From: Hyphomonadaceae bacterium
Lineage (GTDB): Bacteria; Pseudomonadota; Alphaproteobacteria; Caulobacterales; Hyphomonadaceae
Length of the DNA stretch: 64,000 bases
Assembly (NCBI GenBank): GCA_024742355.1
Contig: JANSYM010000007.1
Span: forward strand, 62,001-126,000
Direction: 5' to 3'
In this document: positions 35,017 to 44,156 of the stretch, piece after piece
Layout of the letters: each line of letters begins with the position of its first letter
Position numbering within the stretch: position 1 is the stretch's first letter
The notes under the pieces: generated by a model
The model's database searches: none
Seen by the model: the letters and a program-made list of their open reading frames with translations, nothing else
What the model was told of the DNA's origin: nothing
Made by a program: the position numbers and the translations under genes

Positions 35017-35774
35017 AGCGAGAAGCGGCAATCTTCCTGCTCGCGCTGCAATTCCTGACGCGGATACCTGTCCCGACAGCGGGCCTGTTTTCCGCCGAGC
35101 GTCTGAATGCGTCGACACGTTATTATCCGCTGATCGGGTTTCTGGTCGGGGCTGCCAGTGCAGGCGTCTATTGGGCGAGTGCTTTCGTGTTCCCAATCCT
35201 CATCGCGCTTGCCCTGGCGATCGCGGCAGGTCTGCTCCTTACCGGCGCGTTTCACGAAGACGGCCTGGCCGACACGTTTGATGGCATTGGCGGCGGTCAT
35301 GACCGTGACCAGTCGCTGGCGATCATGAAGGATTCGCGGCTGGGGACATATGGCACGCTGGCGCTGATCACGGCGCTGGCTTTCAAATTCCTGAGTCTGG
35401 CAGCCCTACCATCGGCATGGATTGTCACCGCCTTGGTAACCGGCCACGGCGCGTCGCGCCTGTCGAGCGTGATGGTCATCGCCACCAGCGCCTATGCGCG
35501 CGCCGACGGCAAGGCCAAACCGGTCGCCGACAGCCTGTCCGGTTCAAGCCTCATCATCGCAAGCGTGACCGGGCTCGCAGGGATTGCGGTCGCCACATAT
35601 TTTTTGCCCCTCGCAGCGATCGGTTTCGCCCTGGTGGGGCTCATCGTTGGCCACATCGGTATGCGCCTCCTGTTTGAACGCAAGCTCGGCGGATATACCG
35701 GCGACACGCTCGGCGCGGTGCAGCAGGCAAGCGAGATTGGCCTCTATCTGGGACTGGTCGCATGGCTGTCCTGA
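35013..35774 (+). CDS. cobS: Adenosylcobinamide-GDP ribazoletransferase
   Basis: CobS joins adenosylcobinamide-GDP and alpha-ribazole (phosphate) to form cobalamin at the inner membrane. The 253-residue polytopic protein shows ALQFLTRIPVP, TRYYPLIGFLVG, GAFHEDGLADTFDGIGGGHD (the acidic catalytic loop, near residue 80) and IMKDSRLGTYG, with several transmembrane helices. It sits between cobT and the ribazole phosphatase gene with overlapping ends on both sides, so a coupled operon is likely. Confidence 0.95.
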   Translation: MKREAAIFLLALQFLTRIPVPTAGLFSAERLNASTRYYPLIGFLVGAASAGVYWASAFVFPILIALALAIAAGLLLTGAFHEDGLADTFDGIGGGHDRDQSLAIMKDSRLGTYGTLALITALAFKFLSLAALPSAWIVTALVTGHGASRLSSVMVIATSAYARADGKAKPVADSLSGSSLIIASVTGLAGIAVATYFLPLAAIGFALVGLIVGHIGMRLLFERKLGGYTGDTLGAVQQASEIGLYLGLVAWLS

Positions 35775-36298
35775 TGCTCCGCCATACCCAGCCGCGCGTC
35801 GCACCGGGGACGTGCTATGGGCAGACCGATCTCGATGTTGCTGAGAGTTTCGATCAGGAGGCAGCCGTGGTTCTGGGCAATCTGCCAGAGGTCGACGCGA
35901 TCGTGTCCAGTCCGCTGACGCGGTGTCGTAAGCTGGCGGACAAGGTCGCGGCACATTTCGAGCGCAGTGTGCGTCTCGAACACCGCCTGATGGAAATGAA
36001 CTTTGGCCGCTGGGAAGGCCTCGCCTGGAACAAGGTCCCGCGATCGGAGCTGGACGCCTGGGCCGGCGATTTCAACCATGCCCGCCCACATGGCGGCGAA
36101 TCCGTTGCTGAACTGAAAGCCCGCGTCGAGGCTGCCCTGGCCGATATTCGGGAACGAGAGACCTCGACGCTGATCGTCACCCATGCCGGCGTCATCCGCG
36201 CCGCGCTGGCCCAAGGCACTGATGCCAGCCACTTCCAGACCCCCATCGATTTTGGCGAAATAATCCGCCTGCCCGAAACCCAAGAGGAGCGCCCATGA
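35762..36298 (+). CDS. cobC: Histidine phosphatase, probable alpha-ribazole phosphatase
   Basis: The 178-residue protein has the histidine phosphatase site LRHTQPRVAPGTCYGQTDLD at residues 6-25, the SSPLTRC motif near residue 47, EMNFGRWEGLAW and the second catalytic His in TLIVTHAGVIRAAL. The DxxxxxGQTDLD part is typical of CobC, which removes the phosphate of alpha-ribazole phosphate or of adenosylcobalamin phosphate. It overlaps cobS by 13 bases and cobO by 4, supporting the assignment. A second in-frame ATG 12 bases later (MLRHTQ) could be the true start. Confidence 0.9.
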   Translation: MAVLMLRHTQPRVAPGTCYGQTDLDVAESFDQEAAVVLGNLPEVDAIVSSPLTRCRKLADKVAAHFERSVRLEHRLMEMNFGRWEGLAWNKVPRSELDAWAGDFNHARPHGGESVAELKARVEAALADIRERETSTLIVTHAGVIRAALAQGTDASHFQTPIDFGEIIRLPETQEERP

Positions 36299-36894
36299 GC
36301 GACGCTGACAATCACAAAGCCGAGATGCAAAAGCTGCAAGCCGAGCAGAAGCGCAAGACTGACGAAGCGCGCGACCCGGACCGCGGGTTGGTCCTGGTTC
36401 ATACGGGCGATGGCAAGGGCAAATCCAGTTCGGCCTTTGGTGTCATCATCCGAGCGCTAGGCTGGGGCAAATCAGTTGGCGTCGTGCAATTCATCAAAGG
36501 CAAGTGGCTCACCGGCGAGCGCCAATTCTTTGACAAGCTAGGCGGCGTCGACTGGCACACAATGGGCGATGGCTTCACCTGGAACACGCAGGACAAGGAT
36601 AGGGATATCGAGGCCGCCGAGGCAGCATTCGCCAAAGCCTGCAAGATGATGGCAAGCGGCGATTATGACCTGGTCGTGCTGGACGAAATCAACATCGCCA
36701 TGCGCTACGACTACATTTCCGTCGAAGCCGTTCTTGGTGGATTGGACCAGCGTCATCAGCGGACCAGTGTGATCCTGACCGGCCGCGACGCCAAGCCGGC
36801 GCTGTGCGACTATGCCGATCTCGTCAGCGAAATGCGGGAAGTGAAACACCCGTTCAAAGCCGGTATCAAGGCCCAGCGCGGGCTCGATTTCTAA
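36295..36894 (+). CDS. cobO: Cob(I)yrinic acid a,c-diamide adenosyltransferase (CobA/CobO type)
   Basis: The enzyme puts the adenosyl group on reduced corrinoids, needed both for de novo synthesis and for salvage. The 199-residue P-loop protein has a charged N-terminal helix (AEMQKLQAEQKRKTDEARD), the atypical Walker A VHTGDGKGKSSSAFG near residue 37, GVVQFIKGKW and the Walker B-like YDLVVLDEINIAMRYDY. It overlaps cobC by 4 bases. The operon seems to end here, since a new promoter and riboswitch follow. Confidence 0.96.
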   Translation: MSDADNHKAEMQKLQAEQKRKTDEARDPDRGLVLVHTGDGKGKSSSAFGVIIRALGWGKSVGVVQFIKGKWLTGERQFFDKLGGVDWHTMGDGFTWNTQDKDRDIEAAEAAFAKACKMMASGDYDLVVLDEINIAMRYDYISVEAVLGGLDQRHQRTSVILTGRDAKPALCDYADLVSEMREVKHPFKAGIKAQRGLDF

Positions 36895-36919
36895 TCCCCG
36901 TGCGCGACGCCCCGGGAAA

Positions 36920-36948
36920 TTGACAAGCGCACACACCTGTAGCATCTA
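36920..36948 (+). promoter_or_regulatory. Probable promoter of the cobalamin riboswitch-btuB operon
   Basis: TTGACA (36920-36925) and CATCTA (36943-36948) are separated by 17 bases. The expected start of transcription near 36955 fits the 5' edge of the riboswitch fold. The hexamers are good but unproven. Confidence 0.5.
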
Positions 36949-36956
36949 GCGCCCCA

Positions 36957-37120
36957 GATGGTGCCGCTCGAGAGAGTGGCTAAGAGGGAAGCCGGTTCAA
37001 ATCCGGCGCTGTACCCGCAACTGTCAGCCAGGAGCAACCGGCCACACAGCCACTGAGGAAATCCTTGGGAAGGCGGCCGGAAGCGAAGATTGGTGAGCCA
37101 GGAGACCTGCCATCGCGTCG
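36957..37120 (+). promoter_or_regulatory. Cobalamin (AdoCbl) riboswitch
   Basis: The conserved elements occur in order: AGAGGGAAGCCGGTTC, the paired CCGGCGCTGTACCCGCAACTG stretch, AGCCAGGAGCAACCGGCCAC, GGGAAGGCGGCCGG, and the distal GGTGAGCCAGGAGACCTGCC. It lies 170 bases ahead of btuB in a 394-bp gap, and should shut down the downstream genes when cobalamin is plentiful. The gap after it (37121-37288) would hold the expression platform; GAGAGGGTTTTCCTC near the btuB start may take part, but I cannot settle the switch. Confidence 0.96.
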
Positions 37121-37288
37121 TTCGTCCGGAGACCGGGAAGAGTCTCAGCGGTCGGGAAGGTTTTGAAGACCTCTCCTTTGAAACGGCAGCAATCTGGCCT
37201 GGCCGCTCGCGCAGTCTGTCTGTGAGGCCATTGTGTCGTTTTCAGTGCGCCATTTTCCGGGCGGCATGGCGCTGAGAGGGTTTTCCTC

Positions 37289-39133
37289 ATGTACTTTAGA
37301 ACCGCGCTGCTTGGCGCTGTTTCACTCTCTGTCTTCTCCCCTGCCCTGGCGCAGGACGAGGACAATACCACGACCATGAATACGGTCATCGTCGAAGGCT
37401 CGCGCTTGAACCAGACCGCGACCGAGGTCGGGTCGTCTGTCAGCATCATTACCGCTGACGAGATCGAAGAACTGGGCTTTGATTTTGCCGTGGACGCCGT
37501 TGCCAGCGCGCCCGGCGTGACCATCAATCAGAATGGCGCTTATGGCGGGCTCGCCAATGTGAGAATTCGCGGCGCCCAGACCGGTCAGACGCTCGTTTTG
37601 ATCGATGGCGTTCCCGTCAATGATCCATCTTCGACTAGCGGCGCGGTCAATTTCTCGCGCATAGACACCGAAAACATCGAACGGATTGAAGTGCTGAAAG
37701 GGCCGCAATCCACGCTGTGGGGCACAGACGCGATTGGCGGCGTGGTCTCAATCACGACCAAAAGCCCGGACGAAGGTTTTGGCGGCAGCGCATTTGGTGA
37801 ATTCGGCAGTTATAACACGTTTCGAGGCGGCGCTTCGGTTGGAAATGCCAATGATCAGGGGGATTTCCGTCTGGCCATTGCGGGTTCGTCGACCGACGGC
37901 ATTTCGAAAGCCGACGAGAATAATGGCAATAGCGAGGATGATGGCTATGAAGCGCTCACCCTCTCGGGAAAAGCCGGCGTGAATTTCTCCAAAACGACTC
38001 GTCTCTCAACCGACATTGTATGGACCGATACAGAGACTGATTTCGATGTCTTCTCCGGCGGCGCGCAAGGCAGCGTCGCTGATGGTGACAGTACCAATGA
38101 AACAGAAGAGGTCGCGGCCAATATCTCCCTTACCACGACGCTGTTTGATGAACGGTTCGAGAACCTGTTCCTGATCGGGTATTCCGATATTGATCGCCGG
38201 AATTTCAGTGCTGGTGTGCCGAGCTTCTCCGCGAAAGGGGATCGCATCCTGCTTCGTTATCAAGGCACATTCACGGTCGACGATCGCAACAAGATCGCGT
38301 TTGGCGCCGAGCAGGAAGAAACCAATTCCGGCGGCAATAATGCAACGATAGACAGCTTGTTTGCGCTCTACGAATTCAAACCTGTCGAGACCCTGACGCT
38401 GACCGGCGGCGTCCGCCGTGATGAACAGGATGGCTTCGGATCTGAAACAACTGGCCGCGTGGCCGCCGCTTACAATCCAACTGAAAATCTCACCCTGCGC
38501 GCCAGCTGGGGCCAAGGCTTCAAGGCGCCGAGCATTTTTCAATCGACTTACATCTGTACGTTTTGCGGCCTCACTGCGCCCAATGCCAATCTGCGCCCGG
38601 AAACGTCTGAAGCCTTCGATATCGGCCTCGACTGGCGCTCCAGCGATGGCCGCACCGAATTCGGTGTGACGCTGTTCGACCAGGAATCGGAAGACCTGAT
38701 CGATTTCTCGTTCACGGCTGGCTACGAAAATATCGACTTCGTCGAAAGCCAGGGGGTCGAGCTCTATGGCGCCCATCAACTGACCGATACGCTGACTGTG
38801 TCGGCCAACTACGCCTATATCGACGCTAAGGATGGCGACGGCAATGCGCGCGTTCGCGTGCCGGAACATTCGGGCGATGTTCGGCTGTCCTACGACCCGG
38901 ACGGTCCGTTCTCCGGCGCCGTGCTCGTTCGGTACAATGGCGAGGAGCAAAACAGCGCGACCGTGACGGTCGATAGCTGGACCCGCGTCGATGTCACCGG
39001 CAGCTATGATTTGAATGAACGCATCGAGCTGTTCGGGCGGATCGAGAACCTGTTCGATGAAGAGTATCAGCAGATCCTCGGCTATGGCACGCCGGATCTA
39101 TCGGGATCCATCGGTATTCGGTTACGGTACTGA
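37289..39133 (+). CDS. btuB: TonB-dependent vitamin B12 receptor (BtuB)
   Basis: BtuB is the outer-membrane corrinoid importer. The 614-residue protein has a signal peptide (MYFRTALLGAVSLSVFSPALA), a plug domain (MNTVIVEGSRLNQTATEVGS, QTLVLIDGVPVND, VLKGPQSTLWGTDAIGGVV) and a 22-strand barrel ending with IGIRLRY, which finishes on an aromatic residue. Size and plug match BtuB. The cobalamin riboswitch ahead and btuFCD behind make the substrate assignment strong. Confidence 0.95.
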   Translation: MYFRTALLGAVSLSVFSPALAQDEDNTTTMNTVIVEGSRLNQTATEVGSSVSIITADEIEELGFDFAVDAVASAPGVTINQNGAYGGLANVRIRGAQTGQTLVLIDGVPVNDPSSTSGAVNFSRIDTENIERIEVLKGPQSTLWGTDAIGGVVSITTKSPDEGFGGSAFGEFGSYNTFRGGASVGNANDQGDFRLAIAGSSTDGISKADENNGNSEDDGYEALTLSGKAGVNFSKTTRLSTDIVWTDTETDFDVFSGGAQGSVADGDSTNETEEVAANISLTTTLFDERFENLFLIGYSDIDRRNFSAGVPSFSAKGDRILLRYQGTFTVDDRNKIAFGAEQEETNSGGNNATIDSLFALYEFKPVETLTLTGGVRRDEQDGFGSETTGRVAAAYNPTENLTLRASWGQGFKAPSIFQSTYICTFCGLTAPNANLRPETSEAFDIGLDWRSSDGRTEFGVTLFDQESEDLIDFSFTAGYENIDFVESQGVELYGAHQLTDTLTVSANYAYIDAKDGDGNARVRVPEHSGDVRLSYDPDGPFSGAVLVRYNGEEQNSATVTVDSWTRVDVTGSYDLNERIELFGRIENLFDEEYQQILGYGTPDLSGSIGIRLRY

Positions 39134-39137
39134 TTGG

Positions 39138-39986
39138 ATGTTCAGGCTGACTTTCCTCATCATGGCTTTCGGTCTTGTCAGTTGTGGCAAGCCGAGTTCG
39201 GTAAGTTCCCCCACGTCCGAACGCCCGATGCGGATCGTCAGCCTGGATTTTTGCGCAGACCAATATGTGCTGAAGCTGGCCGACCGTGACCAGATCCTGG
39301 CGCTCTCGCCTGATGCGGAGCGCGACTTCTCATTCATGCGGGCCGACGCGGCAGGCATTCCCACAGTCCGGGCGCTGGCCGAAGACGTGTTGATCCTGAA
39401 GCCAGACCTGATCGTGCGCTCTTATGGCGGCGGACCGAATGCCGGCGCCCTGTTCGAACGCGCCGGAATTCCCGTGCTGCAAGTTGGATGGGCCTCGTCC
39501 ATTCACGGCGAGGATGTCGGCTCGATCCCCAGTGTCATCGCCGACATCGCAGACGGCCTGGGACAGTCCGAACGCGGCGATCAGGTCATTCAGGATTTCA
39601 ATCACCGCCTGAGCCGTATCCGGTCCGAGGCGAGTGGAAAAGCCACGCTCTACATGACCCCAACCGGCGTCACCACAGGCGGCGAGACGATGGCGCACAA
39701 GATGATGCACGCCGCTGGCCTCACCAATTTCATGGACAAGCCGGGCTGGCACAGCCTGCCGCTCGAGCGTCTGGCCTATGAACGGCCGGAACTGGTGGCG
39801 GCTGCCTTCTATAACGCCAAGACCAATCACGAGAATGTCTGGAGCCCGTCGCGGCACCCGATCGCCCGGCGCGAACTGACGCAGACGCCGCGTGTTGACC
39901 TGGACGGCGCCTGGCTCGCCTGTGGCGGCTGGTTCATCCTGGAAGCGGTTGAAGCTCTGGCAGAAGGAGCTGGCGCCGATGGTTGA
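39138..39986 (+). CDS. btuF: Corrinoid ABC transporter substrate-binding lipoprotein
   Basis: The 282-residue protein has a lipoprotein signal ending GLVSC (Cys16), so it is membrane-anchored in the periplasm. The fold is the BtuF/FhuD type: RIVSLDFCADQYVLKLADRD, LKPDLIV, a helical backbone and a second lobe with GWHSLPLERLAYERPELV. It starts 4 bases after the btuB stop and overlaps btuC by 8 bases. A longer frame from 39015 overlaps the btuB end and is rejected. It should deliver corrinoids to BtuCD. Confidence 0.9.
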   Translation: MFRLTFLIMAFGLVSCGKPSSVSSPTSERPMRIVSLDFCADQYVLKLADRDQILALSPDAERDFSFMRADAAGIPTVRALAEDVLILKPDLIVRSYGGGPNAGALFERAGIPVLQVGWASSIHGEDVGSIPSVIADIADGLGQSERGDQVIQDFNHRLSRIRSEASGKATLYMTPTGVTTGGETMAHKMMHAAGLTNFMDKPGWHSLPLERLAYERPELVAAAFYNAKTNHENVWSPSRHPIARRELTQTPRVDLDGAWLACGGWFILEAVEALAEGAGADG

Positions 39987-40968
39987 ACGCTGGTTGGTTC
40001 CGGGCCTGGTCGCACTGAGCGCACTGGCCATCTTCGCTGCCTGCTTGCTCGGCTCGACGCCGATGCCGGCCGACCGCGTACTGGCCGCGCTGGTTGGCGG
40101 CGCTGACGCATCTGACCGACTGGTTGTCTGGTCCATCCGCCTGCCGCGCGCGCTGGCGGCCTTCCTGACCGGCGCCGCGCTCGGCATTAGCGGCGCTGCG
40201 CTGCAAGGCTTGTTGCGCAACCCGCTGGCTGAGCCTGGCGTCCTGGGCGTGTCTGCCTCGGCCTCGCTGACGGCGACCTTCGCGCTATATTTCGGATTGG
40301 TCGCTTTGAACCCCTGGGTCCTGCCCTTTGCCGCCATTGCCGGGGCGCTACTGGCGACAACTGTGCTGGCGTTTGCCGCGACGAGAACACAATCCGTGGT
40401 CACGCTGATCCTGATCGGCGTTGGCCTCTCCAGTTTTTCCGGCGCGCTGATGAGCCTGTTGATGAACCTTGCGCCCAACCCCTTCTCACTGGCCGACATG
40501 ATCAACTGGATGCTTGGTTCGGTCGCCAATCGCAGTTTTGACGAGATCACGCTGGTCCTGCCCTTTATCCTCGGCGGCGCCGCGCTCTTGCTGGCGACAC
40601 GGCGCGGCCTGTCAGCTTTGACACTTGGCGAGGAAGCGGCGAGCGGCATTGGGCTCAACCTGCAACGTCAACGCATCTGGACCGTGCTCGGGGCTGGTTT
40701 GGCTACAGGCGGCTCAGTGGCACTGGCCGGTGCGATTGGATTTGTCGGCATTGTTGCCCCGCATGTTGTTCGCCCATTTGTCAGACACGACCCGGCACGA
40801 TCACTCATCCCATCAGCCCTGCTGGCCGGACTGATCCTGGTCGTCGCGGACATCTTTGTGCGCATCCTGCCAAGCACCAATGAGCTCAAGCTCGGCGTCG
40901 TGGCGGCGTTGATTGGCGCCCCGGCTTTTGTCTGGATCGCGATGCAGAGGCGGGCTGGATATGACTGA
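39979..40968 (+). CDS. btuC: Corrinoid ABC transporter permease
   Basis: The 329-residue FecCD-family permease has about ten transmembrane helices. Family landmarks are IRLPRALAAFLTGAALGISG, GLLRNPLAEPGVLGVSASAS and GAIGFVGIVAPHVVRPFVRH near the C terminus, the coupling-helix region. I used the ATG at 39979 (MVERWLVPGL). The gene lies between btuF and btuD with short overlaps on both sides. Confidence 0.95.
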   Translation: MVERWLVPGLVALSALAIFAACLLGSTPMPADRVLAALVGGADASDRLVVWSIRLPRALAAFLTGAALGISGAALQGLLRNPLAEPGVLGVSASASLTATFALYFGLVALNPWVLPFAAIAGALLATTVLAFAATRTQSVVTLILIGVGLSSFSGALMSLLMNLAPNPFSLADMINWMLGSVANRSFDEITLVLPFILGGAALLLATRRGLSALTLGEEAASGIGLNLQRQRIWTVLGAGLATGGSVALAGAIGFVGIVAPHVVRPFVRHDPARSLIPSALLAGLILVVADIFVRILPSTNELKLGVVAALIGAPAFVWIAMQRRAGYD

Positions 40969-41722
40969 TCTCGTCGCCACTGATCTGACTTTGAAGGCCG
41001 GGGACGTCACCCTGGTCGACTCGGCCAGTTTCCAATTGTCGCCCGGTGAGCTGGTTATCCTGCTCGGCCCGAATGGGGCCGGGAAGACCAGCCTGATCCG
41101 CGGCGCACTCGGACTGGAGGCGCCGGCTTCAGGCACAGCTGCGCTCAATGGTCAGGACACACACCGGTTGTCGCCCATGGCGCGGGCGCAGCAGATTGCC
41201 TACCTGCCCCAGATCCGCCCGCTCGCCTGGCCCAATCAGGTGCATGATGTCGTGTCGCTCGGCCGCTTCAGCCATGGCGCCGCCCTTGGACGGCTGAGCG
41301 GACCCGACGCGGCTGCGGTCGACCGCGCCATCGTGGATTGCGACCTGACCCATCTCGCGGACCGGGCAACCGATTCCCTGTCGGGCGGCGAGCTGGCCCG
41401 TGTCCATTGTGCCCGCGCGTTCGCGACACAAGCCCCACTCCTGGTCGCGGATGAGCCAACCGCTGCACTTGATCCGCGGCACCAGTTTCGAATCCTCGAT
41501 CTGATCAAATCCTATGTCGATAAAGGCGGCGGCGCGTTGCTGGTCCTGCATGATGTAAATCTGGCCGCCCGCTATGCGACTCGTCTGATCTGGATGAAAG
41601 ATGGCAGGATTGTCGCCGATGGACCGCCGGCCGAAACCCTGACGCCGGAACGCCTGTCAGAGGTCTACCGCGTCGCCGCCCGGATGGAAGGCGACCGTAT
41701 TGTCATGGATGGCGCGCTGTGA
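40961..41722 (+). CDS. btuD: Corrinoid ABC transporter ATP-binding protein
   Basis: The 253-residue ATPase has Walker A LLGPNGAGKTSLIRG (near residue 35), the Q-loop YLPQIRP, the signature DSLSGGELARVHCARAF, Walker B LLVADEPTAALDP and the switch His in LLVLHDVNLAARYA. It energises BtuC. The gene overlaps btuC by 8 bases and cobQ by 4, so transport and biosynthesis genes are cotranscribed under the riboswitch. Confidence 0.95.
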   Translation: MTDLVATDLTLKAGDVTLVDSASFQLSPGELVILLGPNGAGKTSLIRGALGLEAPASGTAALNGQDTHRLSPMARAQQIAYLPQIRPLAWPNQVHDVVSLGRFSHGAALGRLSGPDAAAVDRAIVDCDLTHLADRATDSLSGGELARVHCARAFATQAPLLVADEPTAALDPRHQFRILDLIKSYVDKGGGALLVLHDVNLAARYATRLIWMKDGRIVADGPPAETLTPERLSEVYRVAARMEGDRIVMDGAL

Positions 41723-43206
41723 CCGGCAAAGCGCTGATGCTGCAAGGCACCGGCTCAGATGTCGGCAAATCGATCCTGACCGCGGCGCTGTGCCGGATCG
41801 CAAAACAGAACGGCCTCAGGGTCGCGCCGTTCAAGCCGCAAAACATGTCGAACAATGCCATGGCCTGCCGCAATGGCGGCGAGATTGGCCGCGCACAAGC
41901 GCTGCAGGCGCGCGCGGCTGGTCGCGAGCCGCATGTCGACATGAACCCGGTCCTGTTGAAACCGCAAACCGATCGCTCGGCGCAGGTCGTGGTCCATGGC
42001 CAGGCGCTCAGCGCAATGGACGCTGCGGATTACATGTCCTCTCGCGACCAGCTCATGGGCGCCGTGACGGAGAGTTTTCAGCGTCTGGTCGAGACCAATG
42101 ATCTGGTGATTGTCGAAGGCGCGGGCAGTCCGGCGGAGATCAATCTGCGGGATCGAGACATTGCCAATATGGGCTTCGCGCGGCGCGCAGGTGTCCCGGT
42201 CTGCCTGATCGGTGACATTGACAAGGGCGGCGTGATTGCCAGCCTGGTCGGCACGCAGGCGGTGATCGATCCCGATGATGCGAGCATGATCCGCGGGTTT
42301 CTCATCAACAAGTTTCGCGGTGATCCGGCCCTGTTCGAGGACGGCGTGAGCGCCATCGAAGCGCGCACCGGCTGGCCCTGTTTCGGCGTCGTGCCCTGGC
42401 TGCGCGCGCCGTCGCTCTTGCCGGCCGAAGATGCTGTGTCACTGGAATTCTGGCAAAAACCAAGCTCAGGCGCGCTGAAGGTCGTTGCGCCGATGCTTTC
42501 GCGCATTGCGAATTTCGACGACGCTGATCCGCTACGCCTGGAATCCGGCATAGATTTTCGATGGATACCGCCTGGAACGGCCCTGCCCCGTGACGCCGAT
42601 CTGGTGATCCTGTTCGGCACCAAGTCGACCCTTGGCGATCTCGACTTCCTGCGCGAGCAAGGCTGGGATCACGACATCATAGCCCATGCCCGCGCGGGCG
42701 GCCGTGTACTTGGCATTTGCGGCGGCTATCAGATGCTCGGGCACAAGATCTGCGATCCCGAGGGTCATGACGGTCCGGCTGGGTCAGCGCGGGGGCTTGG
42801 TCTTCTGGATGTGAAAACCGTCATGACCAATGCCAAACAAGTGCAGCCTGTAACGGCTCAATGTGCCCGCACGGGACGCGCGCTTAGCGGCTACGAAATT
42901 CATACCGGCGCGACCGAAGGCCCCGACACAGACCGCCCGTTCGCCATTATTCGTGGCAAGCCCGATGGTGCGCGATCCGCAGATGATCGCGTCCAGGGCA
43001 CCTATCTGCACGGCGTGTTTGAAGATGATCAATTTCGGCGCTCCTGGCTTTCAAATGCGGGCGCTGTTGCGGATACGCATCTCAGTTTCAACGCAACGAT
43101 TGAGACGGCACTGGATGAGCTGGCTGAAGAAGTGCGCCAGGCGGTGCGCGTCGATGACCTTCTGGACCTGGCAAGCGCGCCGAGCCTGCCGCGAAAACAG
43201 GTATGA
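41719..43206 (+). CDS. cobQ: Cobyric acid synthase
   Basis: CobQ amidates side chains b, d, e and g of adenosylcobyrinic a,c-diamide using glutamine. The 495-residue protein has an N-terminal dethiobiotin-synthetase-like domain (LMLQGTGSDVGKSILTAALC, FKPQNMSNNAM, VLLKPQTDRSAQV) and a C-terminal class I glutaminase domain with the nucleophile Cys in RVLGICGGYQMLG and the His in GTYLHGVFED. The start is a GTG overlapping the btuD stop. It works on a ring intermediate not made by any gene in this window. Confidence 0.96.
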   Translation: MTGKALMLQGTGSDVGKSILTAALCRIAKQNGLRVAPFKPQNMSNNAMACRNGGEIGRAQALQARAAGREPHVDMNPVLLKPQTDRSAQVVVHGQALSAMDAADYMSSRDQLMGAVTESFQRLVETNDLVIVEGAGSPAEINLRDRDIANMGFARRAGVPVCLIGDIDKGGVIASLVGTQAVIDPDDASMIRGFLINKFRGDPALFEDGVSAIEARTGWPCFGVVPWLRAPSLLPAEDAVSLEFWQKPSSGALKVVAPMLSRIANFDDADPLRLESGIDFRWIPPGTALPRDADLVILFGTKSTLGDLDFLREQGWDHDIIAHARAGGRVLGICGGYQMLGHKICDPEGHDGPAGSARGLGLLDVKTVMTNAKQVQPVTAQCARTGRALSGYEIHTGATEGPDTDRPFAIIRGKPDGARSADDRVQGTYLHGVFEDDQFRRSWLSNAGAVADTHLSFNATIETALDELAEEVRQAVRVDDLLDLASAPSLPRKQV

Positions 43207-44156
43207 CCGCGTTGACGCTCATGGCAGCCGCCTGGGCGTTCGAGGCGGTATTTGGCTGGCCGGATTGGCTGTACCGACGCGTGCGTCACCCCGTGGTCTG
43301 GATCGGCGCTTTGATCAATGTGCTGGACACGCGCCTGAACCAGACCGCCTACGCGCACGTCACGCGCTATGCCTTGGGCGCGCAGAGCGCATGTATCGTC
43401 ATTGCAATCACCCTTGGCGCCGCCGGGCTGATCAGCCATGCACTGCCCGGCACCTGGTGGGGTTTCGCCACCGAGGCTGTGATCGCCTCAAGCCTGATCG
43501 CGTCACGCAGCCTTTACCAGCATGTCTCGGCTCTGCTCACGCCCTTGAAGCGCGGCGACGTCGGCGCAGCCCGTGCCGCTGTCAGCCAGATTGTTGGCCG
43601 TGACCCGGCCCAGCTCAATGAGCATGGGATTGTCCGGGCGGGCCTCGAAAGCTTGGCTGAAAACGCGTCCGACGGTGTTGTCGCGCCGGTTTTTTGGGGC
43701 AGCGTGTTGGGACTGCCCGGGCTTGCTGCCTACAAGGCCGTGAATACGTTGGACTCAATGATTGGTCATCGCACAGACCGATATGCTGCTTTTGGCGGAT
43801 TTGCGGCGCGGCTCGATGATCTCGCGAATCTGATCCCGGCCCGCCTGACGGGGTTCCTCTTAGCGGCGGCGAGTCTGAAGCCCACTGCCTTGGCTGTGAT
43901 GTTTCGAGATGCGGGGCAGCACCGATCTCCGAATGCCGGCTGGCCGGAAGCAGCTATGGCGGGCGGGCTCGACGTTCGACTGTCGGGCCCGCGTGTGTAT
44001 GGCAATAGCGTACAAAGCGAGCCCTGGCTCAATGCCAGCGCCCGCGACCCCGAACCTGCGGATCTGCAACGTGGCCTGGCGGTCTATGTCCGCGCCATGG
44101 GGCTAGGTGGCATCGCCCTCATCTCACTGGCATTGGGGGTGCACTATGCAGCGTAA
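43203..44156 (+). CDS. cbiB: Adenosylcobinamide-phosphate synthase
   Basis: CbiB (CobD in Pseudomonas naming) attaches aminopropanol phosphate to cobyric acid to give cobinamide phosphate. The 317-residue membrane protein has FGWPDWLYRRVRHPVVWIGA near the N terminus, ARAAVSQIVGRDPAQLNEHG then IVRAGLESLAENASDGVVAP (the hallmark block) and LDSMIGHRTDRYAAFGGFAA with DDLANLIPARLTG. It overlaps cobQ by 4 bases and the next gene by 11. Confidence 0.95.
   Translation: MTALTLMAAAWAFEAVFGWPDWLYRRVRHPVVWIGALINVLDTRLNQTAYAHVTRYALGAQSACIVIAITLGAAGLISHALPGTWWGFATEAVIASSLIASRSLYQHVSALLTPLKRGDVGAARAAVSQIVGRDPAQLNEHGIVRAGLESLAENASDGVVAPVFWGSVLGLPGLAAYKAVNTLDSMIGHRTDRYAAFGGFAARLDDLANLIPARLTGFLLAAASLKPTALAVMFRDAGQHRSPNAGWPEAAMAGGLDVRLSGPRVYGNSVQSEPWLNASARDPEPADLQRGLAVYVRAMGLGGIALISLALGVHYAA

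Noticed and set aside
39330-40658. 442-residue open frame on the minus strand across btuF and btuC
   Set aside because: It is antisense to two recognised genes, rich in Ser/Ala/Arg and without motifs.
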